Positions 55,135 through 63,452 of a DNA stretch of 64,000 nt are shown piece by piece. Numbering within the stretch: the stretch's first letter is position 1; every line of letters starts with the position of its first letter. The stretch spans positions 1,550,001 through 1,614,000 of the forward strand of contig CBDICN010000002.1 in the NCBI GenBank assembly GCA_965277355.1, read 5' to 3'. Source of the stretch: RH-AL1 sp965277355. GTDB taxonomy: Bacteria > Pseudomonadota > Alphaproteobacteria > Rhizobiales > Beijerinckiaceae. The position numbers and the translations under genes are program-made. Below the pieces are notes generated by a model that was not told the origin of the DNA, did no database searches, and saw only the letters and a program-made list of their open reading frames with translations.

Positions 55135-56747
55135 TTAAGCCGCGACAGCGGAGACATCGTCGGCGACGACCGCCTCGTCGTCCAGACTCGCAGCGTCCTC
55201 CTGGCCATCAAGGGCGGAAGGTCGGTGTCCACGCTCGACGCGCTCCTCGCCGATCACACCGGCGACAAGATCGAGCAGAGCATCGCGTCGCGCGGCCATG
55301 AACTTCTCGAAGTCGTCTCCACGGAGATATTCCGGCGAGATCGCGTGGGTCCTAAGATGCTCATCGAGGCTGGCGTCCGTCGTACTTCCCTGATCCCGAA
55401 GTCGCGCAAGGTACGTCGATGGCGCCGCGCCGCCGATCGAGCGATTAGTCTTGAGGCCGATTGGTGTCTTGTTCACGATAGAGTCGTAATCGACGGCGCT
55501 CTTACCGTTCCTTTGGCACCATGCCTTCGGGAAGACGTGATGAATATCGAGCTGGTCCGACGAAAAAACGCTGTCGTCGAAGCTCTGACCAGAACGAAAG
55601 TCCTTCGCGCCCCTCTTCATGAGGATGGCGTTGAATCCCTTGTAGGCGGCCGAAAGACGCGTGCGCAAGGCGGCCGTCCTGAAGCTACGCTCAACGGGGT
55701 CTCGGTGCTGGAGATAGCCTTCGAGCGTGAGGCGAAGCAGCGCATCGCGCGTGCAGACGACCGGGCGAGCGTCGTCGGTGCTGCCCGAGTTTTGATCCTC
55801 ACGGCGCAAATCCAGCGAATGTAGAAGCGTCACCGCCTGAAGAAAGTCGGTGCTCTGCAAGCCTTTCAGCACGTCGTAGGTATCGAGGCGCCCTTTTATT
55901 CCTGGAAGTCCCGCCTTCTTGTCGCCATACCAATCCTTGCGGAGTTCGTGATTGCGGCTGGCGAAGATAGCCGTCAGCAGTTCGGATGCGTCGAGTTTCT
56001 TGCCGCCTGTATTGACCTTCTCGAACACCAGACAAACAGCCTCCCGGCTCGTGTCCTTGCCTAGTTCAATGACGGAATGTGGTATTGCCTGAAGGCGGCG
56101 AGGATTTCGTTCTGAAACCGGAACCATAACTCCATATCACCCGGCGCGTAGCCCCAATGCTTGCAAAACCCCATCTGCCACTCGTCCGAATCAAAAACCC
56201 GATTTACCGGAAACATGCGGCTCTCAAACTCATATTCGGATTTTGAAAGGTCGAGCTCGACGTCGCGGTCGAAATTTTTCGTTATACGACGGTCCTCACG
56301 GACGGGAACAATGGCGTCGAGTCGATCGACATAGGGGTCTACAGCCTTCCGGATGTCAAAGTAGTACCAAAGCCTTGCAATCTGCTTTTTAGCATTGACC
56401 GTGCGCACGACTTCGCGCCGCATGGTGGTCTGGAAAAGCGATGTAATCCGTTGTTGACCGTCGAGTAGGAGCGCCTCTGGTGACACAGTTGCGGCAGCAT
56501 CGGGCGCGCCCTCCACGGGCCGTGGCTTGAATTGCACAGCGCCCCCGTACTGGAGCGTCATGATCGCGCCGACCGGAAACGAACGCGAAATCGAAGCGAG
56601 CACCCCACGCAGACCCTCGTCATCCCAGACCCAACCGCGTTGAAAATCGGGCAATTGGATGATGCCGTCGCGGGCCTTTCTTAATAGTTCGTCGAGCGAA
56701 CGTTTGGTGCTGTCAAACTCAACCCGCCGGAACCCATCGCCCTTCAT
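55135..56747 (-). pseudogene. DUF262-DUF1524 nuclease (GmrSD-like), frameshifted
   Basis: One gene split in two frames. The first (56747 to 56061, 228 codons) has the DUF262 nucleotide-binding part: QLPDFQRGWVW (31-41) and LLDGQQRITSLF with DGQQR at 96-100. The second resumes near 56075: IELGKDTSREAVCLVFEKVNTGG is in its N-terminal part (as VIELGKD and FEKVNTGGKKLDASELLTA), then DUF1524 with the HNH-type DIHHVFPKAW and VNKTPIG. Joining them by one base at 56073-56076 restores IPVIELG, the family pattern. GmrSD proteins are type IV restriction enzymes against modified phage DNA; GC is lower in the first part. Frameshift may be a real inactivation or an assembly error. Confidence 0.85.
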
Positions 56748-56880
56748 ATGCCGCCCTCACCTGCTGCGAATCGCCAATGTTATCCCCTATGGCGGCACGT
56801 TCAAGAACGGAGCGAGTCATCTCAGCAAGGAGGAGATTCTCTCGGCAATCTCATCTCCCCGGTACGAACCGGAGCCGGAT

Positions 56881-57162
56881 CTACCCGGCGTCGACCGCGC
56901 CCAATTCGCCGACCTTGCCCGGACCCATGTCCGCCTTCTCGGCCGGGTCCTGCGCCTCCACTTGCGGCGAGAAGGCCTCGACCACGAGCGGATCGAGGTC
57001 CGGGCGCTCGGGGACGGCGGCGCGCAGGGTTTCGCGCATCTTCGGCGTCCAGAACGCCTCGATATGGGAGGCGGTGCCGGCCACCGCCTCGTCGTGCGGG
57101 TAGGACTTGAAGAACTGCGCGATCTGGTTCGCCATCATCGCCAGCTTGTCGACCGGGGCCAT
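56881..57162 (-). CDS. fdsD: formate dehydrogenase delta subunit
   Basis: 93 residues. Begins MAPVDKLAMMANQIAQFF, the hallmark of FdsD, followed by HIEAFWTPKMRETL and a Glu/Pro-rich tail. FdsD helps assemble the cytoplasmic NAD-dependent formate dehydrogenase. A GTG six bases further up (57168) is an alternative start. It is separated from fdsA by a palindromic repeat; the fdhD-type gene often found between them is missing. Confidence 0.93.
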   Translation of the reverse strand: MAPVDKLAMMANQIAQFFKSYPHDEAVAGTASHIEAFWTPKMRETLRAAVPERPDLDPLVVEAFSPQVEAQDPAEKADMGPGKVGELGAVDAG

Positions 57163-57187
57163 GCTCACCTGAAGAGCTCCTTATTTG

Positions 57188-57267
57188 CCGTCATTGCGAG
57201 CCGGAGGCGAAGCAACCCAGGGGCCGCGCGGTGGCTCTGGGTTGCTTCGCTGCGCTCGCAATGACGG
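57188..57267. repeat. 80-bp dispersed palindrome inside the fds operon
   Basis: CCGTCATTGCGAG (57188-57200) is inverse to CTCGCAATGACGG (57255-57267), and GAAGCAACCCA (57209-57219) to TGGGTTGCTTC (57238-57248). This CGTCATTGCGAG-AAGCAA type element is widespread in Bradyrhizobium/Rhodopseudomonas-like genomes. It forms a large stem between fdsA and fdsD, close to the fdsA stop. Confidence 0.9.
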
Positions 57268-57287
57268 AGCGCTACGTTCGACCAGCC

Positions 57288-60128
57288 CTACTCCGCCGCG
57301 ATCGCCGAGGCGACGCGGGTGAGCGCCTCGTCCTCCTCGTAGAACCTGGCCTGCCAGTCGGACATGCGGTTGGTCTTGCGCACCTGCACCGCCGTCACCT
57401 TGTATTCCGGGCAGTTCGTCGCCCAGTCGGAATAGTCGGTGGTGATGACGTTGGCGCCGGTCTTGGCGTGGTGGAAGGTCGTGTAGACAACGCCCGGCTG
57501 CATCCGCTCCGAGACTTTGCACTTCAGCGCGATGTCGCCCGAGCGGCTCTCCAGCGCGACGAGGTCGCCGTCGAGGATGCCGCGCTGCTCGGCGTCGAAG
57601 GGATGGATCTCGAGCTTGTCCTCCTCGTGCCACAGCGAGTTCGAGGTGCGCCGCGTCTGCGCCCCGACATTGTACTGCGACAGGATGCGGCCCGTCGTCA
57701 GGATCAGCGGGAAGCGCGGCCCGGTGCGCTCCTCGGTGGCGTGGAACTCGGTGATCATGAACTTACCCTTGCCGATCACGAAGCGGCCGATATGCATCGT
57801 CGGCGTGCCGTTGGGCGCGGCGTCGTTGCAGGGCCACTGGATCGACCCGAGCTCGTCGAGCTTCTTGAAGCTTACGCCGGCGAAGGACGGCGTCGTCGCC
57901 GCGATCTCGTCCATGATCTCGCTGGGGTGCTTGTAGTGCATCGGCATGCCGAGCGCGGCGGAGAGCAGCATCGTGCCCTCCCAGTCGCCGTAGCCGCCCT
58001 TCGGCGACATCACCTTGCGCACCCGCGAGACGCGGCGCTCGGCGTTGGTGAAGGTGCCGTCCTTCTCGAGGAACGAGGCGCCGGGCAGGAACACGTGGGC
58101 GTACTTCGCCGTCTCGTTCAGGAACAGGTCCTGAATGATGATGCATTCCATGTTGCGCAGGCCGGACGTGACATGGCGCGTGTCGGGGTCGGATTGCGCG
58201 ATGTCCTCGCCCTGGATGTAGAGGCCCTTGAAGGTGCCCTCCACCGCCTCGTCGAGCATGTTGGTGATGCGCAGGCCCGGATCGCGGTCGAGCGAAACGC
58301 CCCACAAATCCTCGTAGATCTTGCGGACGCCGTCGTCGGACACGTGCCGGTAGCCGGGGTATTCGTGCGGGAACGAGCCCATGTCGCACGAGCCCTGCAC
58401 GTTGTTCTGGCCGCGCAGCGGGTTCACGCCGACGCCCTCGCGGCCGATGTTGCCGGTGGCCATCGCGATGTTGGCCATCCCCATCACCATCGTCGAGCCC
58501 TGCGAATGCTCGGTGACGCCGAGGCCGTAGAAGATCGCCGAGTTGCCGCCCTTGGCGTACATCCGGGCGGCGCCGCGCAGCGCCTGCGCCTCGACGCCGA
58601 TGATGTCGGCCTGGGCCTCGGGCGAGTGCCGCTCCTCGGCGACGAAGCGCGCCCACGACTCGAAATCGTCGAGGTCGCAGCGCTCGCTCACGAACGTCTC
58701 ATCGATGAGGCCCTCCGTCACGATGACGTGGCTCATCGCGTTGATGAAGGCGACGTTGGTGCCGGGCTTCAGCGGCAGGTGGTAGTCGGCCCTGACGTGC
58801 GGCGACCTGACGAGGTCGATCGCCCGCGGGTCGGCGACGATCAGCTTGGCGCCGGCGCGCAGGCGCTTCTTCATGCGCGAGCCGAACACCGGATGGCCGT
58901 CGGTCGGGTTGGCGCCGATCACCAGGATGACATCGCACTCTTCGACGGAGTGGAAGTCCTGCGTGCCGGCCGACGTGCCGAGCGTCGTCTTCAGGCCGTA
59001 GCCGGTCGGCGAGTGGCAGACGCGGGCGCAGGTGTCGACGTTGTTGTTGCCGAACGCGGCGCGCACCAGCTTCTGGACGAGGTAGGTTTCCTCGTTGGTG
59101 CAGCGCGACGAGGTGATGCCGCCGACCGAGTCCTTGCCGTACTTGGCCTGGATGCGCTTGATCTCGGACGCCGCGTAGGAAATCGCCTCCTCCCACGACA
59201 CCTCGTGCCAGGGGTCGGTGATCGCCTTGCGGATCATCGGCCTGGTCATGCGATCCTTGTGCGTCGCGTAGCCGTAGGCGAAGCGGCCCTTGACGCAGCT
59301 GTGACCCTCGTTGGCCTTGCCGGACTTGGCCGGCACCATGCGCACCACCGTTTCGCCCTGCATCTCGGCCTTGAAGCCGCAGCCGACGCCGCAATAGGCG
59401 CAGGTGGTGAGCACCGAATGCTCGGGCTTGCCCATCGCGATGACGCTCTTCTCGTTGAGCGTCGCGGTCGGGCAGGCCTGGACGCAGGCGCCGCAGGACA
59501 CGCATTCGGAGTTGAAGAAGTCGGTCCCACTGGCCGAGACCTTGGAGCCGAAGCCGCGGCCCTCGATCGTCAGCGCGAAGGTACCCTGCACCTCCTCGCA
59601 GGCGCGCACGCACCTGTTGCAGACGATGCACTTGGCGGATTCGAACGTGAAGTAAGGGTTCGACGTGTCGGTCGGCGCATCGAGGTGGTTGGCGCCGCCG
59701 TAGCCGTAGCGCACCTCGCGCAATCCTACCGCACCGGCTTGATCCTGCAGCTCGCAGTCGCCGTTGGCCGAGCAGGTCAGGCAGTTCAGCGGGTGATCGG
59801 AGATGTAGAGTTCCATCACGCCGCGGCGCAGCTTGGCGAGGCGTTCGTTCTGGGTGTGAACGACCATGCCTTCGTCGGCCGGCGTCGTGCACGAGGCCGG
59901 CGTGCCGCGGCGGCCTTCGATCTCGACCAGGCACAGGCGGCAGGAGCCGAACGGCTCCAGCGAGTCGGTCGCGCAAAGGCGCGGGATCTTGGTGCCCATC
60001 GACATCGCGGCGGCCATCACCGACGTGCCTTTCGGCACGCTCACCGCCTCGCCGTCGATCGTCAGCGTCACCGTTTCTTTCGAGGCGCGGATCGGGGTGC
60101 CGGTATCGAGTTCCTCTATGAGGGCCAT
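57288..60128 (-). CDS. fdsA: NAD-dependent formate dehydrogenase alpha subunit
   Basis: 946 residues from the ATG at 60128. Oxidises formate to CO2 at a bis-MGD molybdenum centre. In order: NuoG-like [2Fe-2S] domain (Cys52, 63, 66, 80), HxxxC..C..C cluster (His111, Cys115, 118, 124), two ferredoxin clusters (CIVCNRCVRACEE; CVSCGACVQACP), the CAYCGVGC cluster of the catalytic part, and the Mo ligand Cys near 371 in RVCHSPTGYG. The Mo ligand is Cys, not selenocysteine. Ends just before the palindrome. Confidence 0.97.
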   Translation of the reverse strand: MALIEELDTGTPIRASKETVTLTIDGEAVSVPKGTSVMAAAMSMGTKIPRLCATDSLEPFGSCRLCLVEIEGRRGTPASCTTPADEGMVVHTQNERLAKLRRGVMELYISDHPLNCLTCSANGDCELQDQAGAVGLREVRYGYGGANHLDAPTDTSNPYFTFESAKCIVCNRCVRACEEVQGTFALTIEGRGFGSKVSASGTDFFNSECVSCGACVQACPTATLNEKSVIAMGKPEHSVLTTCAYCGVGCGFKAEMQGETVVRMVPAKSGKANEGHSCVKGRFAYGYATHKDRMTRPMIRKAITDPWHEVSWEEAISYAASEIKRIQAKYGKDSVGGITSSRCTNEETYLVQKLVRAAFGNNNVDTCARVCHSPTGYGLKTTLGTSAGTQDFHSVEECDVILVIGANPTDGHPVFGSRMKKRLRAGAKLIVADPRAIDLVRSPHVRADYHLPLKPGTNVAFINAMSHVIVTEGLIDETFVSERCDLDDFESWARFVAEERHSPEAQADIIGVEAQALRGAARMYAKGGNSAIFYGLGVTEHSQGSTMVMGMANIAMATGNIGREGVGVNPLRGQNNVQGSCDMGSFPHEYPGYRHVSDDGVRKIYEDLWGVSLDRDPGLRITNMLDEAVEGTFKGLYIQGEDIAQSDPDTRHVTSGLRNMECIIIQDLFLNETAKYAHVFLPGASFLEKDGTFTNAERRVSRVRKVMSPKGGYGDWEGTMLLSAALGMPMHYKHPSEIMDEIAATTPSFAGVSFKKLDELGSIQWPCNDAAPNGTPTMHIGRFVIGKGKFMITEFHATEERTGPRFPLILTTGRILSQYNVGAQTRRTSNSLWHEEDKLEIHPFDAEQRGILDGDLVALESRSGDIALKCKVSERMQPGVVYTTFHHAKTGANVITTDYSDWATNCPEYKVTAVQVRKTNRMSDWQARFYEEDEALTRVASAIAAE

Positions 60129-60139
60129 CGGAGTTGCTC

Positions 60140-61735
60140 CTATTCCGCGGCGATGCGCCGGGGCGCGGCTGCGGCGAAATCCTCGGGAAAGTGTGCCATC
60201 GCGCTCTTCACCGGGATCGGCGTCAGGCCGCCCATCGCGCAGAGCGAAGCGTCGGTCATCGTCACGCAGAGATCCTCGATGAGGTCGAGGTTCTTTTCGA
60301 GGTCGGCGCCGGCGATGATCTTGTCCATCGTCTCCACGCCGCGGGTCGCGCCGATGCGGCAGGGCGTGCACTTGCCGCAGCTCTCGGTGGCGCAGAACTC
60401 GAAGGCGAACCGCGCCTGCTGGGCCATGTCAACGGTGTCGTCGAACACCACCACGCCGCCGTGGCCCACCAACCCGGCCTTGGCGGCGAAGGCCTCGTAG
60501 TCGAACGGGGTGTCGAACAGCGCCGGCGGGAAGTAGGCCCCGAGCGGGCCCCCGACCATCGCGGCGCGCACCGGACGGCCGCTGGCGGTGCCGCCGCCGA
60601 ACTCGTTGACGATGTCGCCGAGCGTCACGCCGAAGCCGAGCTCGATCAGGCCGCCGTATTTCACGTTGCCGCCGAGCTGGATGCACAGCGTGCCGCGCGA
60701 GCGGCCCATCCCGTAATCGGCATAGGCCTTGGCACCGTGCGCCATGATCCACGGCACCGAACAGAGCGAAATGACGTTGTTGACCACCGTGGGCTTGCCG
60801 AACAGGCCTTGCAGCGCCGGCAGCGGCGGCTTGGCGCGCACCACGCCGCGCCGGCCTTCGAGGCTCTCGAGCAGCGAGGTCTCCTCGCCGCAGATGTAGG
60901 CGCCGGCACCGAGCCGGGCCTGGAGGCGGAAGGCGCGGCCACAGCCGAGCACGCTGTCGCCGAGCGCGCCGTCCCGCGTCGCGATCTCGATCGCGCGCCG
61001 CACGGTCCGGAAGGCGTGGGGATATTCCGAGCGGATGTAGATGTAGCCTTCGGTCGCGCCGACGGCGAGACCGGCGATCGTCATGCCCTCGATCAGGCAG
61101 AAGGGATCGCCCTCCATCATCATGCGGTCGGCGTAGGTTCCGCTGTCGCCCTCGTCGGCGTTGCAGACGATGTACTTCTGCTCCGCTTGGCCTTGCGCGG
61201 TCTTCGCTTGGCCTTGCGCGGTCTTGGCCTTGCGCACGGTGGTCCACTTGATGCCGGCCGGGAAGCCGGCGCCGCCGCGTCCGCGCAAGCCCGATTGCGT
61301 CACCGCTTCGGTGATCGCCTCGTCGGTCATCGCGATCGCGTTGCGCAGGCCGACGAAGCCGCCGTGGGCGCGGTAGTCGGCGATGTCGATCGGATCGACG
61401 ATGCCGCAACGCTCGAAGGTCAGGCGGGTCTGCTTGGCGAGATAGGGGATCTCCTCCGGCTTGCCGAGACGCAGGCGATGGGCGCCACCCCGCAGCATGC
61501 CGGCGGCGAGAAGCTCGTCGACGTCGGCCGGCTTCACCGGACCGTAGGCGATGCGGCCCTCGGAGGTCTCGACCTCGACCATCGGCTCGAGCCAGAGCAG
61601 GCCGCGCGACCCGTTGCGCACCAACTCGATGTCGCGTGCCTCCCTATCGACAAGCTTGGCCGCGAGCGCCTTGGCGACCTTGTCGGCTCCAACGGCGATC
61701 GCCGCGGCGTCGCACGGGACGTAGACCTTGATCAC
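60140..61735 (-). CDS. fdsB: formate dehydrogenase beta subunit
   Basis: 531 residues from a GTG at 61735, overlapping the fdsG stop (GTGA). The N-terminal thioredoxin-like part precedes the NuoF module: FMN site GLRGRGGAGFPAG, NADH/FMN segment CNADEGDSGTYADRM, GEETSLLESLEGRRG, and the C-terminal ESCGKCTPCRIG cluster ligands. Passes electrons from FdsA to NAD+. Between GIKWTTVRK and EQKYIVCN there is a 7-residue tandem, AKTAQGQ twice, not part of the usual family sequence. Confidence 0.96.
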   Translation of the reverse strand: MIKVYVPCDAAAIAVGADKVAKALAAKLVDREARDIELVRNGSRGLLWLEPMVEVETSEGRIAYGPVKPADVDELLAAGMLRGGAHRLRLGKPEEIPYLAKQTRLTFERCGIVDPIDIADYRAHGGFVGLRNAIAMTDEAITEAVTQSGLRGRGGAGFPAGIKWTTVRKAKTAQGQAKTAQGQAEQKYIVCNADEGDSGTYADRMMMEGDPFCLIEGMTIAGLAVGATEGYIYIRSEYPHAFRTVRRAIEIATRDGALGDSVLGCGRAFRLQARLGAGAYICGEETSLLESLEGRRGVVRAKPPLPALQGLFGKPTVVNNVISLCSVPWIMAHGAKAYADYGMGRSRGTLCIQLGGNVKYGGLIELGFGVTLGDIVNEFGGGTASGRPVRAAMVGGPLGAYFPPALFDTPFDYEAFAAKAGLVGHGGVVVFDDTVDMAQQARFAFEFCATESCGKCTPCRIGATRGVETMDKIIAGADLEKNLDLIEDLCVTMTDASLCAMGGLTPIPVKSAMAHFPEDFAAAAPRRIAAE

Positions 61736-62205
61736 GCTCTCGCCTCCGCGATGAGGTCGCCGACGGTCTGAACGCTCAGGTTGCCGATAGGCTCCCCGTC
61801 GACGAGCACGGCCGGCGCGCAGGCACACAGCCCCAGGCAGTAGACCGGCTCGATCGTGATCGCGCCGTCGGCCGTCGTGCCGTGCCAATCGATGCCGAGT
61901 TCGCGCTTCAGTTCGTCGGCGACCGCGAAAGCGCCGCGCGATTGGCACGCCTCGGCGCGGCAGACCTTGATGGTGCGACGGCCGGGCGGGTGATCCTTGA
62001 AGTCGTGGTAGAAGGTGACCGTGCCATGGATTTCGGCTCGCGACAGGTTGAGGGCGTCGGCGACGACAGGCACGATCTCCCTATGTATATACCCGAATCG
62101 CGCCATCAGGTCGTGGAGGATTGGGAGAGCCGCGCCGTTCTCGTTCGCCCGCGCCGCCACGATCGCCGACGCTTCCGCGATATCCCAAGGATCGTGGCGT
62201 GCCAT
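61732..62205 (-). CDS. fdsG: formate dehydrogenase gamma subunit
   Basis: 157 residues, NuoE-like with a [2Fe-2S] cluster bound by Cys82, Cys87 (VCRAEACQSRG), Cys123 and Cys127 (VYCLGLCACAPA). First structural gene of fdsGBA-D; all starts and stops overlap or nearly touch. Confidence 0.96.
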   Translation of the reverse strand: MARHDPWDIAEASAIVAARANENGAALPILHDLMARFGYIHREIVPVVADALNLSRAEIHGTVTFYHDFKDHPPGRRTIKVCRAEACQSRGAFAVADELKRELGIDWHGTTADGAITIEPVYCLGLCACAPAVLVDGEPIGNLSVQTVGDLIAEARA

Positions 62206-62284
62206 TCATCCAACCCGCGCTTTTTTATAATCGCTTTAAAAGTGCTTTTTGCACGAGATAATCAAGCGGGCTGACCGCGTGTTG

Positions 62285-62303
62285 CGATAGAACATCTCTA
62301 TCG
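62285..62303. promoter_or_regulatory. probable LysR operator upstream of fdsGBAD
   Basis: CGATAG-N7-CTATCG, a perfect 6-base inverse repeat with a 7-base spacer (contains ATAG-N7-CTAT and the T-N11-A core of LysR-type sites). It is 80 bases upstream of fdsG. Between it and fdsG is an AT-rich stretch on the minus strand (TTTTAAAGCGATTATAAA) that would suit a promoter. Confidence 0.7.
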
Positions 62304-62315
62304 AAAGGTAGCATT

Positions 62316-63284
62316 TCAGATGCTTTTGGTCGGCATATTCCGTTTGGCGAGGCGCTCGCCTTCGCGCACCAAAGCGTTGGTCAGCGGGCTGATCGCATAG
62401 CGTTGCGGCACCACGAGGCCGACGAGATGAGTGATTTGCGGAGCGACGATCGGGATCGCGTGGAGATCCTTGCGAATGCCGCACGCCTCGACGAGGCCGG
62501 CCGGAACGATGCTGGACCACCTGCCGGTCGCGACATGGGCGACCAGCACGGTGACCGAGTTCGATTCCAGCGTCGTCTCGACCGGCGACCCGCCGTCGCG
62601 CAACATCTGGTCGATGATGCGCCGGTTCTGCATGTCGGGGGTCAACAGGCAGAGCGGAAGATCGCGCAGATCGCTCCAGCGCACCTCCGCGCTCGTCCCG
62701 AAGCGCCCGGATCTGTGGGTGAGGAGCCGATAGGCTTCCTGGTGGAGCGGCACCGTCTTGACGTCGCCGAGCGGGTCGTTGTCGAGGTAGGTGATGCCGG
62801 CGTCGATCTCGAGGTTGCTGAGCCGTTCGAGGATCTCGGACGACGAGCTCGACGCGATCGTGAAGCGGACCGCGGGATGCTGGTCGCGCAACGGCGACGT
62901 CAGGGCCGGCACCATGGCCAGCGCCGTGGGAATGACGGCGAGGCGGATATGGCCGGCGAGGCCGCGCTTCAAAGCGTCGAGATCCTGGCGCATCGCCTGG
63001 GCGTCGCCGACGATCCGGCGCGCCCAGGCGAGCACGTGCTCGCCCTCCGGCGTGAAGCCTTGGAACCGCGAGCTTCGCCGCACGATGACGACGCCGAGCT
63101 GCTCCTCGAGCTGCTTCAATCCCGCCGACATGGTCGGCTGCGTGACGCCGCACAGCTCCGCGGCACGGCTGAAGTGCTGCTCGCGAGCGAGCGCGATCAC
63201 GAAGTTCAGCTTATCGATCAGCTTCGGTGTTTCCGTCCAAAGGGGCCGGCAAGGGGCCAGCAAGGGGGCCGGCCTCGCGCCCAT
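62316..63284 (-). CDS. LysR-type regulator of formate dehydrogenase
   Basis: 322 residues if started at the ATG at 63284; the true start may be a few residues later, because the region before LIDKLNFVIALAREQHF is GC-repetitive (GGGGCC units at 63240-63272). Winged helix: HFSRAAELCGVTQPTMSAGLKQLE with GVTQPTMSAG, then the effector domain of two Rossmann-like lobes (HIRLAVIPTAL, ASSSSSEILERL, GITYLDNDPL). It precedes fdsG in the same orientation, as in fdsR arrangements. Confidence 0.93.
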   Translation of the reverse strand: MGARPAPLLAPCRPLWTETPKLIDKLNFVIALAREQHFSRAAELCGVTQPTMSAGLKQLEEQLGVVIVRRSSRFQGFTPEGEHVLAWARRIVGDAQAMRQDLDALKRGLAGHIRLAVIPTALAMVPALTSPLRDQHPAVRFTIASSSSSEILERLSNLEIDAGITYLDNDPLGDVKTVPLHQEAYRLLTHRSGRFGTSAEVRWSDLRDLPLCLLTPDMQNRRIIDQMLRDGGSPVETTLESNSVTVLVAHVATGRWSSIVPAGLVEACGIRKDLHAIPIVAPQITHLVGLVVPQRYAISPLTNALVREGERLAKRNMPTKSI

Positions 63285-63452
63285 GCCGTGCGGAGCGTTA
63301 CAGTGTGCGCAAAAAACGGTAGGAGACGCGATCACGGCGGTCAACGTGGGGTGAGGCAAAGCGCGACGCTGGATGACGGTGCCGCCGTCCTCTTGCGGCC
63401 AAACTTCACGGCCGACATCATCGCCGCCGCGTGCCTTCGGCAACCGTCAGCA

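Noticed and set aside
56061..56100. Programmed -1 frameshift in the GmrSD-like gene
   Set aside because: No slippery heptamer or following stem-loop is evident; a simple base loss fits better.
57231..60500. 1089-codon + strand frame opposite fdsA
   Set aside because: It is antisense to a gene with all formate dehydrogenase motifs; it is His/Arg/Ala-rich and has no domain. Long antisense frames are common at this GC content.
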